Source: Sphaerisporangium flaviroseum
GTDB taxonomy: Bacteria > Actinomycetota > Actinomycetes > Streptosporangiales > Streptosporangiaceae
NCBI RefSeq assembly: GCF_039537005.1
Contig: NZ_BAAAZR010000001.1
Coordinates: 310,001-374,000, forward strand
Reading direction: 5' to 3'
DNA length: 64,000 bases
The position numbers were made by a program, and so were the translations under genes. The notes beneath the pieces are model-generated. The model did not search any database. It had not been told where the DNA came from and saw only the letters and a program-made list of their open reading frames with translations. Within the stretch, counting starts at the first letter, position 1. Each line of letters starts with the position of its first letter. Shown piece by piece: positions 8,273 through 15,887 of this stretch.

Positions 8273-8492
8273 ACCGCTTCGCCTTGGCGACGCAGTCGGG
8301 GCAGATGGGTTCCCTGACCGATCTGGCGGTGGCTTCCGCCGTCGGCTCACGGAAGCTGCCCAACACCGTCATACCTGGAGGAAGACCGGTCTCGGGATCG
8401 ATCATGACCGTCGTGGCAGTCGCCGGGATGAAGCCGAAGGTGCGCTTGCATGCGTAACATCTGCCGATTGTGGTGATGTGCTCGTCTGCCAT
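8214..8492 (-). CDS. Small zinc-ribbon protein
   Basis: A 92-residue cytoplasmic protein with two CxxC knuckles (CYAC near residue 12, CPDC near 70) likely holding one zinc ion. Between them is TVMIDPETGLPPG. Proteins of this shape are common small hypotheticals in actinomycetes and their phages; function unknown. ATG at 8492 has a strong GAGGAGG eight bases upstream. The 3' end overlaps the MFS gene tail-to-tail. Confidence 0.7.
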   Translation of the reverse strand: MADEHITTIGRCYACKRTFGFIPATATTVMIDPETGLPPGMTVLGSFREPTAEATARSVREPICPDCVAKAKRFSEPAIQFETWQRGDPGRD

Positions 8493-8857
8493 GCGTCTGT
8501 CCTCCTCTACCGCACCGTACAACTTGCGGTCGAGGCGGTCACATCATGTGCCGGCGGCTCCTGCCGGGGGGCGACGCCACGTCGGCCGTGGCTTCTTGAC
8601 CCTGACAGCTGGTGCATGCGGCCGTCGAGGTGGAGCCCGGCACCAGCGACGACGGGACGTCCACACCTTGGCAGAGGAAACGACAAGGTCGTGTCGCCGG
8701 GCCTATCGGAGTGTCGGCGGCATTCTGGAATAAGACAGGGGCGGACGCGGGTGGGACGATGAGGCCCGGGGTACCTCGCCGGGCCAGCCTGAGCCTGAGC
8801 CGGGCCGCGGCAGTGGTCGCCGACATCCGCAGAACGCCGACGACAGGATGTGACGCC
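8493..8857. other. 365-bp gap without a recognisable gene
   Basis: Between the divergent zinc-ribbon and DsbA-like genes I see no supported ORF, RNA or strong palindrome. It presumably holds two promoters. Confidence 0.5.
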
Positions 8858-9448
8858 GTGAGCATCACCCTATGGTTCGACCCCATCTGCCCCTTCACCT
8901 GGCGCACCTCGCGATGGGTCCGGGACGTCGCCACCCGCCGTGGCGAGCCGGTGACCTGGCGGTTCATGAGCCTGGCCATCCTCAACGAGGGCAAGGAGAT
9001 CCCCGAAAGGCTGCACAAGGCGCACCAGAAGTCGCGTGCGGCGCTGCGTGTGCTCGCCGCCGCCGAGGAGGGGTTCGGCCAGCCGGCCGTCGACCGGCTG
9101 TACACCGCGATCGGGCACCGCGTGCACGACCTCGACGACGATCTCACGCCGGACACGCTCGCCGCCGCGCTGGCCGACTCGGGGCTTCCGTCCGACCTGC
9201 TGCGGGCCATGGACGACACCGCGCTCGACACGCTGGTCAGCGAGAGCCACCACCTCGGGCAGTCCCGGGTCGGCACCGAGAGCGGCAGCCCGGTGACCGC
9301 GATCGACGACGGGCCCGGTTTCTTCGGCCCGGTGGTCGCGAGCGTTCCCGCGGCCGACGAGGCCGACCGGCTCATCGACGCCATACGGCTGCTGTCCACG
9401 GTGCCGGTGTTCAGCGAGCTGAAGCGCGAACGCGCCCCCCTGAGCTGA
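8858..9448 (+). CDS. DsbA-family thioredoxin-fold protein (mycothiol-dependent reductase type)
   Basis: A 196-residue thioredoxin-fold protein resembling mycobacterial Rv2466c, a mycothiol-dependent nitroreductase that activates nitro-prodrugs. The active site follows the first strand: LWFDPICPFTWRTSRW, with a single Cys11 (CPFT instead of CPWC), so a monothiol mechanism using mycothiol is likely. Other family features are VTWRFMSLAILNEGKEIPE and the ESGSPVTAIDDGPGFFGPV segment that packs on the active site. The GTG start fits the first strand and has AGGAT upstream. The stop codon sits inside the first unit of a tandem repeat. Confidence 0.82.
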   Translation: MSITLWFDPICPFTWRTSRWVRDVATRRGEPVTWRFMSLAILNEGKEIPERLHKAHQKSRAALRVLAAAEEGFGQPAVDRLYTAIGHRVHDLDDDLTPDTLAAALADSGLPSDLLRAMDDTALDTLVSESHHLGQSRVGTESGSPVTAIDDGPGFFGPVVASVPAADEADRLIDAIRLLSTVPVFSELKRERAPLS

Positions 9449-9579
9449 ACTCCGGCGCAGGAACCGAACTCCGGTGCCTGAGCCGAACTCCGGCGCAGGA
9501 ACCGAACTCCGGTGCCTGAGCCGAACTATGGCGCCTGCGATGAACATCAGCGCTGGAGCCGAACATCGCGCCGGAGTAA
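9447..9579 (+). repeat. Seven tandem 19-bp repeats
   Basis: GAACTCCGG-type units start at 9447, 9466, 9485, 9504, 9523, 9542 and 9561. The first four alternate two versions (GCGCAGGAACC and GTGCCTGAGCC endings), giving a 38-bp higher-order period; the last three are diverged. The array begins in the stop codon of the DsbA-like gene and abuts a large hairpin. Confidence 0.85.
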
Positions 9580-9580
9580 T

Positions 9581-9632
9581 GAGATACGCCGCAGGGGCGG
9601 AAGGTTTCCCTTCCGCCCCTGCGGCGTATCTC
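9581..9632. terminator. 24-bp perfect hairpin between convergent genes
   Basis: Arms 9581-9604 and 9609-9632 pair perfectly around a 4-base loop. It lies between the DsbA-like gene (+) and the MFS gene (-), so it can end transcription from both sides. The stem is unusually long. Confidence 0.8.
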
Positions 9633-9743
9633 TCTCCCGGCTGCCCGTCCTCCTTCCCTGGTCTCCGGGATCTCCTGGTCCTGGTTCTCCGGGTTGCCCT
9701 CCTTCCTCGGGTCCTTGCCTTGCTGAGCGCCGTCGCGAGTGGC

Positions 9744-11087
9744 TCAGACCGCCTGCGGTGCGTTCTCCGCCGCCTCCGCGGCCCGCTCGGACTCCTCGAA
9801 CCGGGTGATGGCGCTCGGCAGGGACCTGGCGAAGGCGAGCCAGCCGACGGCCAGCGCGATGATGCAGAAGAACATGGCGGGGCGCAGGCCGAGCGAGTCG
9901 CCCGCCAGACCGCCGACGATGCCGCCGACGCCGATCGCGCCGAAGGCGAGGAACCGGTACGTCGCCGAGACCCGGGCAAGCATGCCGTGGGGGGTGGCGC
10001 GCTGGCGCAGCGAGATGCCGTAGATGTTGAACACCGTCATGCCGATGCCGTAGATGATGAAGGACAGCGTGGTGAGCGCGATCAGCACGGCCTGCGACCC
10101 GGCGGCGAAGGGGATGATGACCGGGGCGATGGACGCCACGCCCATCCCGAGGATCAGCACGCGGGTCGTGCCGAGCTTGTCACCGATGAGCCGGGCCACG
10201 GCCGACCCCGCCAGCACGCCGATCGCGCCGAGGGACATCGTGAGGCCGACGAGCTGGGGCGAGAACCCGAGCACCCGGATGCCGTACAGCAGGTAGAGGG
10301 TGAGCACCGCCTGCTCGAAGAGGTTGAACCAGGCGCCCTGGAGGGTCAGCACGCGCAGCAGGGGCATCTTGGCGGTGAACTTCATACCCTCGGCGATCCG
10401 CTTCAGCGTTCCCTCGCCACGCTCCGGCACCCGTACGTGCTTCTCGCGGGTCCGGATGGCCAGCACGCCGATCGCGGCGAGCACGTAGGCGATGACGGCC
10501 GACACCATGGCGGTGGACCCGCCGAACGCGCCGATCAGCAACCCGCCGAGCCCGGGGGCGCCCACCATGGCCAGCGAGAACGCGACCTCCAGCCGGCTGT
10601 TCGCCTGGACGAGCTGGTCACTGCGCACGAGGTTCGGGATGTAGGCCTGGTAGGCGACGTCCGAGAAGGCGATCAGGGACCCCATGCCGAACGCCACGAA
10701 GAACAGTACGTAGACGTGCACGATGCCGAGCGAGGTGGCCAGCGGCAACGTGGCGGCGAGTATCCCGTTGCCGACGTAGGCGGCGATCAGGGCGGGCCTG
10801 CGCGGGCGCCTGTCCAGCCACGCGCCGGCGAAGAGGGTGACGACGAACACGGGGAAGAACTGCGCGGCGTTCAGCAGGCCGACCTGCGTCGGGGTGGCGG
10901 CGAAGGTGATCACCGCCATGAGCGGCAGAATTACCGCGAGGCTTTTCGACGCGAATTGGGCGACGATCTGGGAAAGCAGGAATTTAGTGAAGTCCTGGTT
11001 GATGATGAGCCGGGAGACCCGGCTTTCTCGTGGCCGTACCGAGGAATTGGCATGGCTTTCCTGTGCATGCAGCGTGGACACGGTCAT
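9744..11087 (-). CDS. MFS exporter of the biosynthetic cluster (EntS-like)
   Basis: A 447-residue, 12-helix transporter of the MFS_3/DHA3 type that includes siderophore and macrolide exporters. Motif A appears as GAWLDRRPRRPAL after helix 2; SRLEVAFSLAMVGAPGLGGLL lies in helix 5. The start has AAGGA eight bases upstream. It is the last gene on the left flank of the cluster, separated from the acyltransferase gene by a terminator, so it has its own promoter. Export of, or self-resistance to, the cluster product is the likely role. Confidence 0.82.
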   Translation of the reverse strand: MTVSTLHAQESHANSSVRPRESRVSRLIINQDFTKFLLSQIVAQFASKSLAVILPLMAVITFAATPTQVGLLNAAQFFPVFVVTLFAGAWLDRRPRRPALIAAYVGNGILAATLPLATSLGIVHVYVLFFVAFGMGSLIAFSDVAYQAYIPNLVRSDQLVQANSRLEVAFSLAMVGAPGLGGLLIGAFGGSTAMVSAVIAYVLAAIGVLAIRTREKHVRVPERGEGTLKRIAEGMKFTAKMPLLRVLTLQGAWFNLFEQAVLTLYLLYGIRVLGFSPQLVGLTMSLGAIGVLAGSAVARLIGDKLGTTRVLILGMGVASIAPVIIPFAAGSQAVLIALTTLSFIIYGIGMTVFNIYGISLRQRATPHGMLARVSATYRFLAFGAIGVGGIVGGLAGDSLGLRPAMFFCIIALAVGWLAFARSLPSAITRFEESERAAEAAENAPQAV

Positions 11088-11301
11088 GAATGATTTCCTT
11101 TAGAATCGTGACGGCCGCCCTTATGGGTTCTCATCGGCCCGGAGTTCGTTCTGTTAAGAACAACTCTGCGCTTTCCACGATCCTTGGAACAGACAATTCG
11201 AATGCAGCAAGCTGTCCTGCCCTGGCAGCTTCCTGTCAACCGCAGGCAGACCGAACCCCGCTGCGGCGTGCGCGTGAGCCCGCCGGCATGTCCCTGGACG
11301 C

Positions 11302-11338
11302 GAAGAAGTCCCATGGCCACCGGCCATGGGACTTCTTC
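11302..11338 (-). terminator. 17-bp perfect hairpin terminator
   Basis: Arms 11302-11318 and 11322-11338 pair perfectly around loop ACC. It lies downstream of the acyltransferase gene (-) and upstream of the exporter gene, dividing the left arm of the cluster into two transcription units. Confidence 0.75.
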
Positions 11339-11390
11339 ACTTCACGCGGTTCCCCGCGTCGTCAGCGCCGCGCGCGGCGCACAGCGGGTG

Positions 11391-12599
11391 TCAGCAGAAC
11401 GGATCCCACAGGTCGCGCACCAGCGCCTTGGCGACCGCCGGGGACGACTCGCCCCAGCCGGCCACGACGCCCGCGTTGTACGCGCGCACGTCGTCGCCGC
11501 GGTCGTCGAGCACGCTGTCGCGCGACAGGTCCAGCATCCACAGCGGGCGCAACTCCGCGCCGCGCAGCACCTTGGCCTCCGCGGCCTCGATGCCGGCGTG
11601 CAGCCACCGTATGCCGTTCTCGCAGGCGATGATCAAAGGGATGTAGTACACGAGGTTGAAGTACTCCGCGGCCCCCGCGAGCCGGTCGTAGTCGAACCCC
11701 GCCGCGCGCAGGTACAGGGTGTCGCCCCACATGTAGTAGAGGCAGTACCCGACGGGCTCCTCCCCCGGGCGGCGCAGCAGCAGCACGCGGGCGCCCGCGC
11801 CGAGCGCCTCGGACTGGATGCGGATGGACTCCGCGAGGTCCTCGACGTCGGCGTCGTGGCCGTACCGGCGCTCGGTGCACGCCAGCAGGCGGGCGGCCTG
11901 CAGGTAGCACTCACCGAGCGTGGTGTGGACGACCTCGTAGCCCGCCTCCAGGAAGTTCTTGCGGTCCCTGCGGACGATGCCGGCCCGCCGCTTGGAGGGC
12001 AGCGCGCTCATCCACTCGTCCCAGCCACCGTTCTCGGGCAGCGGGATCCAGGCGTCCGGCTGGAGCGCCACCGGCATGGCCTGCACTCCGGCGGCGCGCA
12101 GCGCGACGACGTCCGCCGTGGAGAGGAACATCGCGACGGTGGGGACGGCGCCCCGGCCCTCGAAGGCGCCGGCCGGGCCGAGGCCCTCGACGCCCACGGC
12201 GGCCAGCTCGCCGGCGAGGTTCTCCAGGCCGCCGAGGAGCTCCTTGGCGGCCTGCTCGCGCGAGAGGCCGGGCGTGGCGAGGATGTTCGTCTGGTATCCC
12301 CGGTGCGCGCCGACCAGCAGCCCGCTTGAGCCTGGCGACGGCAGCCCGGCCTCGCCGAGGATGCGATCCCACTGGTAGAAGGGGTTGCCGATCGAGCGCA
12401 CGGCCGTCACCGGCACGCCGACCGTTCCGGCGCCCGGCACCTCCAGGTGCAGGCCACTGGTGGTGATGCCTCTGTCCCCCGCGCAGAAGCGCAGCCAGTC
12501 GACCGACGAGTAGAAGTGGTCCCTGGCGAGCGCGTCCCAGCGGGCGGGGTCCATGCCGCCCGTCACGTCGGCGAAGGCCGGGACCGGGATGTCGCTCAC
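11391..12599 (-). CDS. GNAT/FemX-like acyl or aminoacyl transferase
   Basis: A 402-residue protein of the peptidoglycan-crossbridge (FemABX) type GNAT superfamily. The N-terminal half carries SVDWLRFC and NPFYQWDRILG; the C-terminal half has the GNAT core, with SKRRAGIVRRDRKNFLEAGY, then YCLYYMWGDTLYLRAAGFDY, then IIACENGIRWLHAGIEAAEAK. Relatives use aminoacyl-tRNA or acyl-CoA to form amide bonds. The GTG start overlaps the ATP-grasp stop (GTGA), so the two are coupled. In a cluster with an aminoacyl-tRNA-synthetase-like enzyme, aminoacyl transfer to the hydrazine scaffold is plausible but unproven. Confidence 0.7.
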   Translation of the reverse strand: MSDIPVPAFADVTGGMDPARWDALARDHFYSSVDWLRFCAGDRGITTSGLHLEVPGAGTVGVPVTAVRSIGNPFYQWDRILGEAGLPSPGSSGLLVGAHRGYQTNILATPGLSREQAAKELLGGLENLAGELAAVGVEGLGPAGAFEGRGAVPTVAMFLSTADVVALRAAGVQAMPVALQPDAWIPLPENGGWDEWMSALPSKRRAGIVRRDRKNFLEAGYEVVHTTLGECYLQAARLLACTERRYGHDADVEDLAESIRIQSEALGAGARVLLLRRPGEEPVGYCLYYMWGDTLYLRAAGFDYDRLAGAAEYFNLVYYIPLIIACENGIRWLHAGIEAAEAKVLRGAELRPLWMLDLSRDSVLDDRGDDVRAYNAGVVAGWGESSPAVAKALVRDLWDPFC

Positions 12600-13963
12600 G
12601 AACGGCTCCCGGCGTCCGCGAGCACCCGGTCCGCCTGGCCCTCGTCCCCGTCGGCGGGGGTCTCGTCCGCCACCCTGATCGTCACCGTGGCGGTGTACTT
12701 CTCGGCGAGGGCCTCCGCCGGCGCGTCCAGGGGGGCGTCGAAGATGACGGAGACCGCGCGCGCCTCGGAGTCGGTCTGCGGGCCGAGCACGGTGCCCGGA
12801 TGCTGGGTGACCAGGACGGCGTGGTCGCGCGGGGGCGCGTCGGCGGCGACCGGCTCGAAGATCGGCCAGTTGTTGTCGACCGACACCCAGGACGGCGGGG
12901 CGCCGGTGCTCGTCACATCGAGCAGGCTGCCATAGGGGTGCTCCAGGTAGACCTGGTACGCCCGGCGGCGGGGGGCCGGGTAGGAGGTGGGCACACCCAG
13001 GGCGAGGTCGATCATGACGGGCTCCAGCGGCTGCCCGGTGGCGAGGTGCCAGAGGAAGGTGATGCCGTCGCCCGGCAGGCGCGTGGCCACCTCCATCAGC
13101 ACCGCGCGTCCCTCCGAGAGACGGAACTCGGCGTGGGTGATGCCATCGCCGAAGCCGATGCGGCGCAGCACCTCGGCGTTGGCGTCGAGCAGGGCCTTGA
13201 CGTCCTCCTCCGGCAGCCGTGCGGGCGAGGTGTGGCCCATCTCGGTGAAGAAGATGCCGGTGGACTCGTTGGTCGCCTTGCCGGTGACGCCCGCCCAGAT
13301 GACCTCGCCGTTCTGGGTGAGGGCCTCGACGGAGAACTCCGGCCCGACCACACGGCTCTCGACGAGCACGGTCTCGTCCTCGGGGTAGGTCGCGAGGATC
13401 GCGGGAAGCTCCTCGGGGTCCTTCACCTGGCGCACGCCGAGGCTGGAGAAGCGTCCGACCGGCTTGACGACCACGGGGAACGAGATGCCGTCGGAGGAGA
13501 AGCCCGCGCGCTCCTCGGGGGTGACCACGCGGAAGTCCGGCGACAGGTGCGGCACGGTCGTACGCTGCAGCAGCTTGTTGCGGCTGGTGCGGCTGGCGCC
13601 CGCCCCCGCGCCCGGCAGGTTGAGGCAGGCGCCGACCATGCCCACGGGCTCCACGAAGAAGTCCCCGATGCACAGCACACCACGCACGTCATAGCGCCGC
13701 AGGAGCGGCTGGATGGCGGGCACCACCAGGTCGACCTTCGGCTCGGCGACGTTGACGACGTCCGCCAGCAGCGACAGGGGGTGCGCGCCGTCGGCGCGGC
13801 AGGCCGCCAGCTCGTCAGGATCGGTGTCGGGCGTGACGACCAGCAGCGGGGCGTACCCCCGGCGGTGCGCCTCGGTGATGAGCCGGAGCTGCCTGGCGAC
13901 GATCACCATGTCGCCCATGAAAAGGATGGCGGGCGGGCGGGACGAGTTCTTATCAATGGTCAT
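12596..13963 (-). CDS. ATP-grasp carboxylate-amine ligase
   Basis: A 455-residue ATP-grasp enzyme. These activate a carboxylate as acyl phosphate and join it to an amine. Visible parts are the preATP-grasp domain (PPAILFMGDMVIVARQL), the ATP-binding region SFPVVVKPVGRFSSLGVRQV (about 165-185), ETVLVESRVVGPEFSVEAL, and the Mg-binding end THAEFRLSEGRAVLMEVATRLPGDG (about 280-305). It shares an operon with the GNAT-like gene and possibly a small upstream ORF, and diverges from the questin-oxidase-like gene. It probably makes an amide or hydrazide bond in the cluster product. Confidence 0.85.
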   Translation of the reverse strand: MTIDKNSSRPPAILFMGDMVIVARQLRLITEAHRRGYAPLLVVTPDTDPDELAACRADGAHPLSLLADVVNVAEPKVDLVVPAIQPLLRRYDVRGVLCIGDFFVEPVGMVGACLNLPGAGAGASRTSRNKLLQRTTVPHLSPDFRVVTPEERAGFSSDGISFPVVVKPVGRFSSLGVRQVKDPEELPAILATYPEDETVLVESRVVGPEFSVEALTQNGEVIWAGVTGKATNESTGIFFTEMGHTSPARLPEEDVKALLDANAEVLRRIGFGDGITHAEFRLSEGRAVLMEVATRLPGDGITFLWHLATGQPLEPVMIDLALGVPTSYPAPRRRAYQVYLEHPYGSLLDVTSTGAPPSWVSVDNNWPIFEPVAADAPPRDHAVLVTQHPGTVLGPQTDSEARAVSVIFDAPLDAPAEALAEKYTATVTIRVADETPADGDEGQADRVLADAGSRS

Positions 13964-14298
13964 GATGTCCGATTCCCTGAACAGGTGTCAGCCGGTGGTG
14001 GATAGTGCTCAGGGCGAGGGAATGTGCCGGGGAGTCCCACGTCGGCCCCGCCGGGTCCCGGGTCCCGGGCGACGGCCGGCGGAATCCTGACCGGTGCTCC
14101 GACCGGAGAATCCCATCGAGACGGAACTGAGATCAGAACCGGAAACGGGAAGGCGGGCGCGCACGCCGCAATGGCCGAGGGCCGTGGTTCGCCGGCCTCC
14201 CGCCGCACGCATGACGAACGCGCGTGGCCGGCCTCGACGAATGGCGCGACCGACCGGGCCTCGCGTAATTCGATGCCATCGGCCACGCTTGCGAGCAT
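13960..14298 (-). CDS. Possible small ORF coupled to the ATP-grasp gene
   Basis: A 112-residue frame with no recognised family. In favour: GAGGAG eight bases before its ATG, and a TGA stop overlapping the ATP-grasp ATG (ATGA), the classic sign of translational coupling. Against: the second half is Pro-rich, third-position GC falls, and there is no domain. It contains one TTA codon (residue 11), a rare bldA-type codon in actinomycetes. It could be a leader, a precursor peptide or a chance frame. Confidence 0.35.
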   Translation of the reverse strand: MLASVADGIELREARSVAPFVEAGHARSSCVRREAGEPRPSAIAACAPAFPFPVLISVPSRWDSPVGAPVRIPPAVARDPGPGGADVGLPGTFPRPEHYPPPADTCSGNRTS

Positions 14299-14496
14299 CA
14301 AACCATCTCCTCTGCCCTATGCCCAGTCAATACGGTCCCGTCCCAGGTGTCTTCTTCGAGTGTGCTTTGGTCACCATGCCGGGCGCCGGGAACGATCACC
14401 GCGCCAATGCGGGCCGGGGTTAGGCTCTCTTGTGAACCGGGGCCGCCGCGCGGTGTTTTCCCGGCTGTGGCCCCGCACGATCCTCGGGAGACGATG
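14299..14496. promoter_or_regulatory. Divergent promoter region inside the biosynthetic cluster
   Basis: This gap separates the left (-) ATP-grasp/acyltransferase operon from the right (+) questin-oxidase-like gene. TTGACT on the minus strand (14330-14325) is a possible -35 box, but I see no convincing -10 or operator. Confidence 0.4.
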
Positions 14497-15546
14497 ATGA
14501 GCAGCGGAATCCTGAATGAGGCCTACGAGCGGCTGCAGGGCACCGGCCCTGAATGGGGGGAGAGCAGGCTCACCAACCACGGGCCGATGGCCGTCGAGGT
14601 GCTGGTCCGGCGGGGCCACGAGGACGACGTGCACCGCTGGGTCGACGCCTATGTCAGCCGCCTCGACGACCTGCCGTCCGCCAGGCGACCGATCGGCGAC
14701 GCGAACTGGCGGGAGGCGCTGGGCGACGGCGACCGCGTGGGCGACTGGGCCGAGTACTTCACCCGCCAGGTCGCCGAGCGGCCGTGGCGCGAGGTGCTGG
14801 CGGCCTGGTGGCCTCGGCTGCTCCCCGGCATCCTGGCGGGCACCACCCACGCGGTCATCAGGGTCGGCCACGCCGTGCGCACCCTGCTGGTCGACGAGCG
14901 GAACGCGGTCGCGGCGGCCGAGCTGGCCCAGGGACTGGCCTTCTGGGGGGCGCGCTCGCTGAGCATGCCGCTGACTGCCGAGCCCGGGGGCGACCTGGAC
15001 CCCGGCGAGGCCATGGAGAACGTCCCGCGGGTCCCCTCCCAGGACGGGCCGGTCAGGGCCCGCCTCGGCCAGCTTCCCGGCCTGTCCGGCTGGACGGGGG
15101 CGGTCGCCGCGCTGCGGCCCGCGCTCACCCCGGACGACGTCCCGGTGCGGCTGGAAGCCCTGGTGGACGCCGCCACGCTGCGCTATCTCACCCACGGGCA
15201 CGCGAGCCCGGTGATCCTCGTGCACACCGCGACCGCGCCGAACGCCGTGCTGCACACGCTGCCCGCGCTGCCCCGCGAGCTGTGGGTGCCGAGCCTGTCG
15301 GCGATCTGGGCCGCCTGCGCCGGGGTGCAGGCGGCGTTCGAGCCGGTGCAGGCCGCGCCGCGCGACGGCCTGCCGGTCGCGCCCGCGGGTCCCGACGCCC
15401 TGCACGACGTGATGGAGGCGGCCGTCGCCCACGGGGACGAGCACGTGATCAAGTTCACCGACACCGCGGCCGAGGTCTTCACCCGCACCGGGCACCCGGA
15501 CGCGCTGGCCGCGGCGATCCGCGTCCGGCTGCTCCTCAGCCGCTGA
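14497..15546 (+). CDS. Questin-oxidase-like protein
   Basis: A 349-residue protein of the questin oxidase family, named after a fungal Baeyer-Villiger-type enzyme; bacterial members are mostly uncharacterised. Signature stretches are LTNHGPMAVEVLVRRGHEDD, WREALGDGDRVGDWAEYF, WREVLAAWWPRLLPGILAG and THAVIRVGHAVR, followed by conserved His motifs (YLTHGHA, AHGDEHVIKFT). Two ATGs (14494, 14497) lie after GGGAG; the second has better spacing. Its place in the cluster suggests an oxidative tailoring step, but the substrate is unknown. Confidence 0.72.
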   Translation: MSSGILNEAYERLQGTGPEWGESRLTNHGPMAVEVLVRRGHEDDVHRWVDAYVSRLDDLPSARRPIGDANWREALGDGDRVGDWAEYFTRQVAERPWREVLAAWWPRLLPGILAGTTHAVIRVGHAVRTLLVDERNAVAAAELAQGLAFWGARSLSMPLTAEPGGDLDPGEAMENVPRVPSQDGPVRARLGQLPGLSGWTGAVAALRPALTPDDVPVRLEALVDAATLRYLTHGHASPVILVHTATAPNAVLHTLPALPRELWVPSLSAIWAACAGVQAAFEPVQAAPRDGLPVAPAGPDALHDVMEAAVAHGDEHVIKFTDTAAEVFTRTGHPDALAAAIRVRLLLSR

Positions 15547-15887
15547 CGGTCCGCGCTCCCCGCACGCCTCCTGGGCGCGCCCGCCGTTGAGGCCCGGCTT
15601 CCGCCGCCCGGCATTCAGGTGGGCCTTTCCGCGCCCGCGTCATTCCGCCCTCGCCGTGCTTCTTAAAGCGCGGCGGGGGCTTTCACGGTGCTCGGCGCCC
15701 CTTTCATCCTTTTCTCCGTGCCGGCTGACAGGAAGCTGTCGGCGTCCGGCAACTTGCTGACTTTCACATCCCTGTTTCGCGGGCCCCGCGGCCCGCAGTG
15801 TTGTGAGCGGAACGAATCCGCGACCTCGGATATCCGGGGCCGTGCACCGCCATCAACCATTTCCTTCTTACAGACCGGGATGCATAC
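15547..15887. other. 341-bp gap without a recognisable gene
   Basis: It lies between two co-directional cluster genes. I see no supported ORF or hairpin. The gap is long enough for the FAD/NAD(P) gene to have its own promoter. Confidence 0.5.

Noticed and set aside
9474..11093. A 539-codon plus-strand frame opposite the MFS exporter
   Set aside because: Low-complexity Gly/Glu/Arg/His shadow of a clear membrane transporter gene.
12600..13673. Extension of the GNAT frame to 760 residues
   Set aside because: The upstream part is an off-frame reading of the ATP-grasp gene; the real start is the GTG at 12599 overlapping its stop.
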